Positions 23,904 to 31,340 of a stretch of DNA of 64,000 nt are shown here, piece by piece; within the stretch, counting starts at the first letter, position 1; each line of letters opens with the position of its first letter. This stretch comes from Motiliproteus sp047633175. GTDB taxonomy: Bacteria; Pseudomonadota; Gammaproteobacteria; Pseudomonadales; Balneatricaceae. The translations under genes were made by a program, and so were the position numbers. Location of the stretch: NCBI GenBank assembly GCA_047633175.1, contig JBLIEQ010000001.1:310001-374000 (forward strand). Direction: 5' to 3'. Below the pieces are notes generated by a model, which searched no databases, was not told the origin of the DNA, and worked only from the letters and a program-made list of their open reading frames with translations.

Positions 23904-26027
23904 CTAAAACAACCCCTTTAACACGTTTTTGAGCTGCTCATTGCCCTTGAGTTTCTCCTCCAGCTTCTGCTCCAATTTTTGTTTAACCTCGGTGCTGACC
24001 AGCTGGCTCAGGAGCTTCTTGATCCGGGTCTTATCAACGCCACAGAGCTTAGCGGGATCGGTATCGAAGCCTCCCTGGCAGCGGAGCGGCAAGGCCAGAT
24101 CGTGCAACTTCTCATCGATGCGGCAACTGTCGCTGGCGAAATCCTGCAACACGGTAAGCGACATGCCATAGTTCAGCGCTTGCGCGGGCAGATCGACCTG
24201 GCCATCTCCCTTGAGGCTGATCCCCACCAGTGCCGCCTTTAGATCCTTATTGACCAGCACGCCATCGGTGATCTTGGCGGTGGCACTGAGATTGCTGAAC
24301 TCGGTATAGGTCTGCGCCGATTCGGCCGGCGGCTGCTGCCCCTTAATCTGCAGGATGCCGCGACACAGGGTATCGCCCAGATTCACCCCTTTCAACCGTC
24401 CCTCTTTTAAGCCCAGCGTCAGGTCGCCATCGAGCGAGTGGACGATGTCATACACCGAGTTACCCTGTGCCTGATAGCCCCCCTGCATCGAGAACTGACC
24501 CGTAAACCGGTCGGTCTCGGCCAGATCCAGCAATAGCGCACCCAGCTGAATATCGGTGATCTGCTTATTAATAGTCAGCCGCATCGGTGTCTTGCGGGCA
24601 TCCAGGGTGGCGCTGTTGGAAAACCGTCCCTGATACAGGTTCCCGGAGACCTGTTTGACCTTGATCAGACCTGCGTCAGCCGTCACCAGCAGCTTCAGCT
24701 GTTCTATCGTCAGCCCCGACGCCTTGAGCTTAGCCAGTGCCAAATCGGCATCCAGATCCAGCGCCTGCAGCATTCCGATCGGCAACAGCGGCGCCTTGGA
24801 GTAGCCCTCTCCCGCTACGCCCTGAGATTCGCCGGTTGTCGTACCTTGTTCGGCGTCTTGCTCGGCGTCCTTCTCGACAACTGGAGGCAGATAACGATCG
24901 ACATCGATCGCATCACCCACCAGATTGATCCGCTGCGCACCACTGCGCAGCGCATAGCTCAGCGAGCCGCTAAAGGTGGTTTGATCTAGGGTCAGCCGCA
25001 TCGAGTCCAGCCCCAGCACCCCGGCAGGACCGGCCAGCACAGCATCAAACCCGACGTTGCGCAGCACCTCGGCATCGCGGGTTACCAGCGGTGGCTGACC
25101 CAGCGCCAACAGCAGCTCTTTGAGATCGAAAGCGGGGACCTGCAGCGTGCCTGTAACCTGCGGCTGCGCTGTCATGCCGGCCACCTTGAGCTCGGCATTC
25201 AACAACATGTCCGCGATCGCCAGTTTCAGCCCTTTGATTGCGAGGCTGTCGCTGGCCAAGTCGGCATCAACATCACCACTGAGGGTTAACGCCAGCGGCT
25301 TTTTCAACGCGGATCCCGCCAGATTCAGCTGCAACGCTAGGGCCTTCGCACTGAACTGCTGCTTAGCAAGGTCCAACAACAACTGAGCCTGCAGCTCGGT
25401 CTTGGCGAGCAGCTGCGGCTGAGCCTGATTGCCGCTAGCCTGATCGCCGCTAAAGAGCGCCACCTCGACGTCCAGATCGACCGGAAAGCGCTGTCCGCTG
25501 ACCAGGTTATCGGCGTTGAGGTTAAGATCTCTCAACTCGACGACCTGCCCCTGGACGGGATCTGCGTAGCGGATCCAGGCATTACGGATCTGAATATGCC
25601 CTATATCGAACAGCAGCGCTGCCGCACCCGAATCACTGTCAGCATCCGCCTCAGCCTCGGCGTTGGTAGCCTCGACGACCGCCGGTGCCGTCAAATCCAG
25701 CTTAAGTCCATCGAGCAGGATACCGCGCATCAGCAACTGACCGCTTAGCAGCGGCAGCACCCGCACCCCGACTTCGGCCCGCGAGAGAGATGCCAGCGGC
25801 TTACCCTCGAGCGTCAAGACCTCCAGCGCCGGTAACGACAGCGCAACACTCGGGAACAGCGACCAGCCGATATCGCCTTTAAGCTGCAGATCGACCTGCG
25901 CCTCAGTGCGCGCCAGCGCCTGGATTTCAGGTTTAAAATCATTGGGGTCGACGACCAATAGTAACAGCCCTACCGTCAGCACGATCAGCAGCACCAGACC
26001 CAGGATCAGCTTAAGCACTAGTTTCAT
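23904..26027 (-). CDS. AsmA-family inner-membrane protein
   Basis: A 707-residue AsmA-like protein with one N-terminal transmembrane anchor (LVLKLILGLVLLIVLTVGLL) and a long periplasmic beta-rich body. The family (AsmA, TamB relatives) takes part in outer-membrane lipid transport or assembly. The N-terminal AsmA domain (about 1–130) and the C-terminal part with VNLGDTLCRGILQIKG and the closing lysine-rich coil are typical. ATG 26027 is chosen because GGGAG is six bases upstream; an in-frame GTG lies three bases before it. It leads the asmA–mutY–yggX group. Confidence 0.88.
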   Translation of the reverse strand: MKLVLKLILGLVLLIVLTVGLLLLVVDPNDFKPEIQALARTEAQVDLQLKGDIGWSLFPSVALSLPALEVLTLEGKPLASLSRAEVGVRVLPLLSGQLLMRGILLDGLKLDLTAPAVVEATNAEAEADADSDSGAAALLFDIGHIQIRNAWIRYADPVQGQVVELRDLNLNADNLVSGQRFPVDLDVEVALFSGDQASGNQAQPQLLAKTELQAQLLLDLAKQQFSAKALALQLNLAGSALKKPLALTLSGDVDADLASDSLAIKGLKLAIADMLLNAELKVAGMTAQPQVTGTLQVPAFDLKELLLALGQPPLVTRDAEVLRNVGFDAVLAGPAGVLGLDSMRLTLDQTTFSGSLSYALRSGAQRINLVGDAIDVDRYLPPVVEKDAEQDAEQGTTTGESQGVAGEGYSKAPLLPIGMLQALDLDADLALAKLKASGLTIEQLKLLVTADAGLIKVKQVSGNLYQGRFSNSATLDARKTPMRLTINKQITDIQLGALLLDLAETDRFTGQFSMQGGYQAQGNSVYDIVHSLDGDLTLGLKEGRLKGVNLGDTLCRGILQIKGQQPPAESAQTYTEFSNLSATAKITDGVLVNKDLKAALVGISLKGDGQVDLPAQALNYGMSLTVLQDFASDSCRIDEKLHDLALPLRCQGGFDTDPAKLCGVDKTRIKKLLSQLVSTEVKQKLEQKLEEKLKGNEQLKNVLKGLF

Positions 26028-26129
26028 CACAAACTCCCTATGTATAAGTATCGCACCGGATAACGCAGTGCCTTGAGCTGTACATCTTAGCGATGGAAAA
26101 ACGAAGGTAAAGTGATATCTTCACGATGA

Positions 26130-26158
26130 TTCATTGCTGCGCCCTTTAACGCTATAAT
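26130..26158 (+). promoter_or_regulatory. Putative sigma-70 promoter of the his genes
   Basis: TTCATT and a perfect TATAAT (26153–26158) are spaced by 17 bases, 32 bases before the hisB start codon. The -35 box is weak. The position between divergent asmA and hisB suits a his promoter. Confidence 0.45.
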
Positions 26159-26189
26159 CATCGGCCTATTTTCGTAGTCGGAGCAAACC

Positions 26190-26783
26190 ATGGGCGAACG
26201 TCAGGCCAGCGTGACCCGTAACACCCTGGAAACCCAGATCAGCATCTCCATCAACCTCGATGGCAGCGGCGTCTTTAAAGCCGATACCGGGGTGCCCTTT
26301 CTTGAGCATATGCTCGAGCAGATAGCCCGCCACGGCCTGATCGACATGGATATCAAGGCCAAGGGGGATATCCATATAGATCCTCACCATACAGTAGAAG
26401 ATATCGGCATCACCCTGGGCCAGGCTTTCGCCAAGGCGGTCGGCGATAAGAAGGGACTCAACCGCTACGGTCACGCCTACGTGCCGCTCGATGAAGCGCT
26501 GTCGCGGGTGGTGATCGATTTTTCCGGCCGTCCTGGACTGGTGATGGACGTCCCCTTTACCCGCGCCTCGATCGGCTCGCTGGATACCCAGCTGTTCGGT
26601 GAGTTTTTCCAGGGTTTCGTCAATCATGCCTTGGTCACCCTGCATATCGATAATCTTAAAGGCGCCAATGCGCATCACCAGGCCGAAACCGTGTTTAAGG
26701 CCTTTGGCCGAGCGCTGCGGATGGCGATTGCCGAAGATTCGCGCATGGCGGGTATGACCCCGTCCACCAAAGGCTGTTTATGA
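26190..26783 (+). CDS. hisB: Imidazoleglycerol-phosphate dehydratase HisB
   Basis: A 197-residue stand-alone dehydratase, step six of histidine synthesis, as in Pseudomonas and unlike the bifunctional enterobacterial HisB. The manganese-binding histidine motifs are visible: FLEHMLEQIARHG, DPHHTVEDIGI and NAHHQAETVFKAFGRALR. GGAG precedes the ATG by six bases. It is the first gene of hisB–hisH–hisF. Confidence 0.96.
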   Translation: MGERQASVTRNTLETQISISINLDGSGVFKADTGVPFLEHMLEQIARHGLIDMDIKAKGDIHIDPHHTVEDIGITLGQAFAKAVGDKKGLNRYGHAYVPLDEALSRVVIDFSGRPGLVMDVPFTRASIGSLDTQLFGEFFQGFVNHALVTLHIDNLKGANAHHQAETVFKAFGRALRMAIAEDSRMAGMTPSTKGCL

Positions 26784-26817
26784 GTCCTGCCCTGACGGGC
26801 AGCAGCGGAGACCGAGC

Positions 26818-27465
26818 ATGAGCAGCGTAGCAGTTATCGATTATGGCATGGGCAACCTGCACTCGGTGGCCAAGGCCCTGGAGCACGTGATGCCCGGCGT
26901 CGAGGTCCGGGTCACCGCCGACCCCGAGCAGATCCTTAGCGCTGACCGAGTCATTCTTCCCGGGGTCGGTGCGATCCGCGACTGCATGGGCGAGATCCGT
27001 CGCCTGGGCATCGATGCCCTCGTTCACGAGGTAATCGCTGCCGGCACGCCGTTTCTGGCGATCTGTATCGGCATCCAGGCATTGATGAGCCATAGCGAAG
27101 AGAATGGCGGCGTCGACTGTCTCGATCACTTCCCCGGCAACGCGCTGTTCTTCGGCACCGAGCTTAAAGACAGCGACGGCGAGCGCCTCAAAGTTCCACA
27201 TATGGGCTGGAATCAGGTCTGGCAACGTCACCCCCATCCACTCTGGGCCGATATCGACGATGGCTGCCGCTTCTACTTCGTGCACAGCTACTATATCAAC
27301 GCTCAGAAGCCCGAGCAGGTCGCGGCCCGCTGCGAATACGGGGTCGAATTCGATGCCGCACTGACGGCAGGTAACGTCTTCGCCGTGCAATTCCACCCTG
27401 AGAAAAGCCAGAAGCCCGGGCTACAGTTACTCACCAACTTCCTCAGCTGGAACGGCAAGGTCTGA
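26818..27465 (+). CDS. hisH: Imidazole glycerol phosphate synthase glutaminase subunit HisH
   Basis: A 215-residue class I glutamine amidotransferase that feeds ammonia to HisF. The nucleophile cysteine lies in FLAICIGIQALMSHSEENG, the catalytic His/Glu in AVQFHPEKSQKPGL, and the oxyanion strand in ILPGVGAIRDCM. The usual GxCxGxQ motif reads C-I-G-I-Q. It lies 34 bp after hisB with GGAG before the ATG. Confidence 0.95.
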   Translation: MSSVAVIDYGMGNLHSVAKALEHVMPGVEVRVTADPEQILSADRVILPGVGAIRDCMGEIRRLGIDALVHEVIAAGTPFLAICIGIQALMSHSEENGGVDCLDHFPGNALFFGTELKDSDGERLKVPHMGWNQVWQRHPHPLWADIDDGCRFYFVHSYYINAQKPEQVAARCEYGVEFDAALTAGNVFAVQFHPEKSQKPGLQLLTNFLSWNGKV

Positions 27466-27500
27466 TCCGATAGTTCGTCTAAATTTACCAGGAGCTCTTC

Positions 27501-28274
27501 ATGGCGCTAGCGAAACGTATTATCCCCTGCCTCGATGTCGAGAACGGCCGGGTCGTCAAAGGGGTTCAATTCCTGGATATCCGCGATGCCGGTGATCCAG
27601 TCGAGGTCGCCAAGCGTTACGATGAACAGGGCGCCGACGAGATCACCTTTCTGGATATCACCGCCACCCACGAAAACCGCGACACCCTGGTTCACACCGT
27701 CGAGAAGATGGCCAGCCAGGTCTTTATACCGCTTACCGTCGGTGGCGGCATCCGCACCTGCGAGGATATCCGCACGATGCTTAACGCCGGCGCCGACAAG
27801 GTCAGCATTAACTCGGCGGCGGTATTTAATCCCGACTTCGTCCGCGAGGCCGCCGAACGCTTTGGCTCGCAATGTATCGTCGTCGCCATCGATGCCAAGA
27901 AGGTCAGCCTGGCCGGAGAGCCTGAGCGCTGGGAAATCTTCACCCACGGCGGCCGCAAACCCACCGGACTGGATGCGATCGAATGGGCTAAGAAGATGGT
28001 GGCCTATGGCGCCGGCGAGATCCTGCTAACCAGCATGGACCAGGACGGGGTCAAGAAAGGCTATGATCTGGGTGTGACCCGAGCGATCTCCGAGGCGGTA
28101 TCGGTGCCGGTCATCGCCTCCGGTGGTGTCGGCAACCTGGATCACCTAGTCGCGGGCATCGTCGAAGGTAAGGCTGATGCGGTACTGGCGGCCAGCATCT
28201 TCCATTTTGGCGAGCACAGCATCCCCGAAGCCAAGCGCTATCTGCGCGATAAAGGGATCGAAGTCAGGCTTTAA
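27501..28274 (+). CDS. hisF: Imidazole glycerol phosphate synthase cyclase subunit HisF
   Basis: A 257-residue (beta/alpha)8 barrel that forms imidazole glycerol phosphate and AICAR. The catalytic aspartates are in RIIPCLDVENGRVVKG (Asp11) and LTSMDQDGVKKGYD (Asp near 131); the phosphate-binding VGGGIRT and ASGGVGN segments are present. It has every HisF hallmark and is not a HisA. AGGAG lies ahead of the ATG. It follows hisH by 35 bp, so hisA, which normally stands between them, is absent. Confidence 0.96.
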   Translation: MALAKRIIPCLDVENGRVVKGVQFLDIRDAGDPVEVAKRYDEQGADEITFLDITATHENRDTLVHTVEKMASQVFIPLTVGGGIRTCEDIRTMLNAGADKVSINSAAVFNPDFVREAAERFGSQCIVVAIDAKKVSLAGEPERWEIFTHGGRKPTGLDAIEWAKKMVAYGAGEILLTSMDQDGVKKGYDLGVTRAISEAVSVPVIASGGVGNLDHLVAGIVEGKADAVLAASIFHFGEHSIPEAKRYLRDKGIEVRL

Positions 28275-28360
28275 GTGCTCGCTTGTGACTCCCGGTCACA
28301 GGCATCGCAGCAGCAGCAGCAGCAAAAACAAAAATAAAAACAGAAGATAAAGGCAGGCTT

Positions 28361-29479
28361 ATGAATATAGTTATCAGCGGTAGCGGCCTGTTCACCCCGG
28401 AGCAGAGCATCAGCAATGATGAACTGGTGCTGGCGTTCAATCAGTATGTGGATACCTACAATGCCGAACAACACCCAGCGATCGATGCCGGCACCGTAAC
28501 AGCCCTGGAACACTCCAGCTCCGAATTTATCGTCAAGGCCTCCGGCATCCAGAGCCGCTATGTGATCGAGAAAGAGGGCATTCTCGACCCGACCTTTATG
28601 CGCCCCAGGTTCCCCGAACGCGCCGATGATAAGCCCTCGATCCTGTGTGAGATCGGCGTTGCCGCCGCGCTCGAGGCCCTCAAAAATGCCGGCCGCAAGA
28701 CCGTCGATGTCGACCTGATTATCGTGGCCTGCTCCAACCTGCAACGCCCCTACCCTGCGATCGCCATCGAGATTCAGCAGCAACTGGGCTGCGCAGGCTA
28801 CGGCTACGATATGAATGTGGCCTGCTCGTCAGCCACCTTCGGCATCGGTGCTGCGGCTGATGCGATCCGTGCCGGCAATGCCCGCTGCGCACTGGTGATC
28901 AATCCTGAGATCACCTCCGGCCACCTGGATTTTCGCGACCGTGACTGCCACTTTATCTTTGGCGATGTCGCCACCGCCGTCGTTGTCGAGGCCGAAGAAG
29001 ACTGCCACTCTGACAACGCCTTCCGCATCCTCAGCGCCCAGTTCCGGACCCAGTTTTCAAACAACATCCGCAATAATTTTGGTTTTCTTAACAACTCCAA
29101 CCCGGAGACCCGCGACAGCAGGGATAAGCTGTTCAAACAGAACGGCCGCAGGGTCTTTAAAGAGCTGCTGCCGATGGTGACATCTGCGATCGGCGAACAC
29201 CTGCGTAAAGAATCGTTGCAGGCCAGCGACTTCAAACGTTTTTGGCTGCATCAGGCCAACCTGACCATGATCTTGTTTGCCGCCAAGAGACTGCTGGGGC
29301 GTGAGCCCCGCGACGGAGAGGTTCCTATCATCCTCGATCGCTACGCCAACACCAGCTCAGCCGGCTCTGTTATCGCCTTCCACCTGCATAACCGCGACCT
29401 GAATGCCGGCGACAAAGGCCTGCTCAGTTCGTTCGGGGCGGGTTACTCGGTGGGCAGCCTGCTGCTGCAGAAACGCTAG
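28361..29479 (+). CDS. FabH-like beta-ketoacyl-ACP synthase III
   Basis: A 372-residue thiolase-fold condensing enzyme. The Cys–His–Asn triad is clear: Cys155 in MNVACSSATFG, His297 in WLHQANLTM and Asn330 in DRYANTSSAGS. At 372 residues it is longer than housekeeping FabH (about 320) and resembles the secondary FabH-type enzymes of Pseudomonas relatives. The extra sequence is mainly near 30–90. It lies 86 bp after hisF; the gap carries a CAG triplet run (28308–28323). It may start from the same transcript as his or its own promoter. Substrate chain length is not evident. Confidence 0.85.
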   Translation: MNIVISGSGLFTPEQSISNDELVLAFNQYVDTYNAEQHPAIDAGTVTALEHSSSEFIVKASGIQSRYVIEKEGILDPTFMRPRFPERADDKPSILCEIGVAAALEALKNAGRKTVDVDLIIVACSNLQRPYPAIAIEIQQQLGCAGYGYDMNVACSSATFGIGAAADAIRAGNARCALVINPEITSGHLDFRDRDCHFIFGDVATAVVVEAEEDCHSDNAFRILSAQFRTQFSNNIRNNFGFLNNSNPETRDSRDKLFKQNGRRVFKELLPMVTSAIGEHLRKESLQASDFKRFWLHQANLTMILFAAKRLLGREPRDGEVPIILDRYANTSSAGSVIAFHLHNRDLNAGDKGLLSSFGAGYSVGSLLLQKR

Positions 29480-29548
29480 GCTGAGTCTGGTGATCGCAGG
29501 GATTGTGATCGCAGGGCTCCCACAAGGTAGGCTCCCACAGCGAGGTAG

Positions 29549-29567
29549 GCTGGGATGCAATCCCAGC
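29549..29567. repeat. REP2 palindrome between fabH-like gene and pyrE
   Basis: GCTGGGATGCAATCCCAGC preceded by GTAG, in the 95-bp gap between convergent genes. The flank also contains a partial unit, GGTAGGCTCCCACA. A hairpin here could separate the two transcripts. Confidence 0.8.
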
Positions 29568-29574
29568 TACGATC

Positions 29575-30228
29575 CTAGATGCCGTAAGCCTTGCGGTAGG
29601 CGCGGATCGATTCGACCTGAACCGCACACTCTGGCTGCTGCTCTGCTTTCTCATCAAGGTACTCAATAAGATCCGTCAGGGTGATGATACTGATCACCGG
29701 CATGCCGAAATCGCGCTCAACCTCCTGAATCGCTGACAGCTCGGCCTTACCCTTCTCCTGCCGGTCCAGCGCAATCAGCGTGGCGGCAGGCGTGGCGCCC
29801 GCCGTTTCGATCAATGCCATTACCTCACGGATAGCCGTGCCCGCAGTGATCACATCGTCGATAATCAAGACTCGCCCTTCGAGAGGCGCGCCGACCAGGC
29901 TGCCGCCCTCACCGTGGGTCTTGGCCTCTTTGCGGTTAAACACATAGGGCACATCGCGACCGTAATCATTCGCCAATGCCACGCAGGTCGCAGCAGCCAG
30001 GGGGATCCCCTTATACGCGGGTCCGAGCATCAGATCGTAGGGGATTGCAGCGGCTTCGATAGCGGCCGCATAATAGCGGCCCAATTTAGCCAGCGCCTGA
30101 CCGCTGTTAAAGAGTCCGGCATTAAAAAAGTAGGGACTGACCCGACCCGATTTGAGCGTGAACTCACCAAACCGCAACACGCCGCGCTCGATGGCAAACT
30201 CAATAAACTCACGCTGATAGTCCTGCAT
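29575..30228 (-). CDS. pyrE: Orotate phosphoribosyltransferase PyrE
   Basis: A 217-residue enzyme converting orotate and PRPP to OMP in pyrimidine synthesis. The PRPP-binding motif VLIIDDVITAGTAIREVM is near 120; LMLGPAYKGIPLAAA and FNRKEAKTHGEGGSLVGAPL are typical. The ATG is at 30228. It is divergent from crc across 203 bp, the same arrangement as in Pseudomonas. Confidence 0.96.
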   Translation of the reverse strand: MQDYQREFIEFAIERGVLRFGEFTLKSGRVSPYFFNAGLFNSGQALAKLGRYYAAAIEAAAIPYDLMLGPAYKGIPLAAATCVALANDYGRDVPYVFNRKEAKTHGEGGSLVGAPLEGRVLIIDDVITAGTAIREVMALIETAGATPAATLIALDRQEKGKAELSAIQEVERDFGMPVISIITLTDLIEYLDEKAEQQPECAVQVESIRAYRKAYGI

Positions 30229-30431
30229 TTTTATCTCTCGCTAACGGCCAGGGGTTGTATTTCAGAGCCGCATGATACATTGATGTAGCCCGAGGCTCTA
30301 GACCGGAGCCCATCGTTAGTCTAACGTTGACTATCTTTCGCCTCCGCGATAACTAAGAGTTTAGTTTCAACGGTATTGGACTTACAATTCACGTTCGTTC
30401 GTCTGTCATCAAAAAACAACAAGGTAGCTCC

Positions 30432-31205
30432 ATGCGTGTCATCACCCTGAATGTCCAAGGTATCAAGCAGGCCGCAGAGAAAGGTCTGTTCGACTGGATG
30501 CTAAAGCAGGATGCGGATGTTTACTGTTTACAGGACATCCAAGCCAGGGAGTACCAGCTTGATGACGCCCTCTATCATCCCCCGGGTTACTATCCCTATT
30601 TCTTCGATGCCTTCGAAGACAATTACAGCGGGGTAGCCCTGTATTGCAAAAAACCGCCTAAGGCAATCATGACGGGCATGGGCTTTGAGCTATGCGATGC
30701 TCACGGACGCTTTATTCAGGCGGACTATGACAAGGTCAGTATCATCTCTATGGCGCTACCTTCCGGGCTTAAAGATGACGCCGCCCAGTCGCAAAAACTG
30801 CATTTTATGGATGACTTTCTCAACCATCTACGTAAAACACTACGTAAACGGCGGCAATTTATTTTCTGCGGCACCTGGAGCATCGCTCACAAGACCATGG
30901 ATCTGAGTAACTGGTACGTTAATCAGAAGAATTCGGGGTTTTTAGCCGAAGAACGGCAGTGGCTGGATATGGTGTTTAACGAACTGGGGTTTATCGATGC
31001 GTTTCGCGAGATTAACCATGTCGATCACCAGTTCACCTGGTGGCCGCCCTACAATCGGGCCTGGCACCTGAACGAAGGCGCCCGGATCGATTACCAGGTC
31101 ACCACCAGTGAGCTACGCAAGACGATTCAGACGGCTGCAATCTATAAAGACGCCCGCTTCAGCGAACATGCGCCCCTGGAGATAACCTACAACATCGAGC
31201 TCTGA
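30432..31205 (+). CDS. crc: Catabolite repression control protein Crc
   Basis: A 257-residue protein of the exonuclease III fold. Characteristic Crc positions are ADVYCLQDIQA, RRQFIFCGTWSIAHKTMDLS and NSGFLAEERQWLDMVF. The exonuclease GDxN catalytic motif is replaced by GTWS and the catalytic glutamate of LQE by LQD, as expected for Crc, which lacks nuclease activity and instead helps Hfq repress translation of catabolic mRNAs. The DHAP-type end SEHAPLEI remains. AAGG lies seven bases before the ATG. The divergent pyrE neighbour supports the call. The targets could include the dct and symporter genes nearby, but that is inference. Confidence 0.88.
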   Translation: MRVITLNVQGIKQAAEKGLFDWMLKQDADVYCLQDIQAREYQLDDALYHPPGYYPYFFDAFEDNYSGVALYCKKPPKAIMTGMGFELCDAHGRFIQADYDKVSIISMALPSGLKDDAAQSQKLHFMDDFLNHLRKTLRKRRQFIFCGTWSIAHKTMDLSNWYVNQKNSGFLAEERQWLDMVFNELGFIDAFREINHVDHQFTWWPPYNRAWHLNEGARIDYQVTTSELRKTIQTAAIYKDARFSEHAPLEITYNIEL

Positions 31206-31215
31206 AGCCGTTTTT

Positions 31216-31328
31216 GTGGGCCGGACTCGTAGGTCAGACTCGTAGGTCAGACTCGTAGGTCAGACTCGTAGCTCGGACTCGTAGCTCGGACTCGTAGGTC
31301 GGACTCGTAGGTCGGACTTTAGTCCGAC
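31216..31328. repeat. Tandem array of REP1 half-units
   Basis: Eight 13-bp units: GTGGGCCGGACTC, three GTAGGTCAGACTC, two GTAGCTCGGACTC, one GTAGGTCGGACTC and a final GTAGGTCGGACTT that runs into a full REP1 palindrome (31311–31328). It fills the gap between convergent crc and mrcA. Confidence 0.85.
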
Positions 31329-31340
31329 GCTGTTAAAGCC

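Noticed and set aside
28284..28301. TGTGA...TCACA after hisF as a CRP site
   Set aside because: The half-sites are seven bases apart rather than six, and it lies at the 3' end of hisF with no clear promoter.
30432..31205. Annotation as active exonuclease III
   Set aside because: The catalytic GDxN and LQE motifs are altered exactly as in Crc, and the pyrE neighbour supports Crc.
31216..31328. 13-bp array as a CRISPR or iteron origin
   Set aside because: There are no spacers, no replication gene and no AT-rich unwinding element; the units are REP1 halves.
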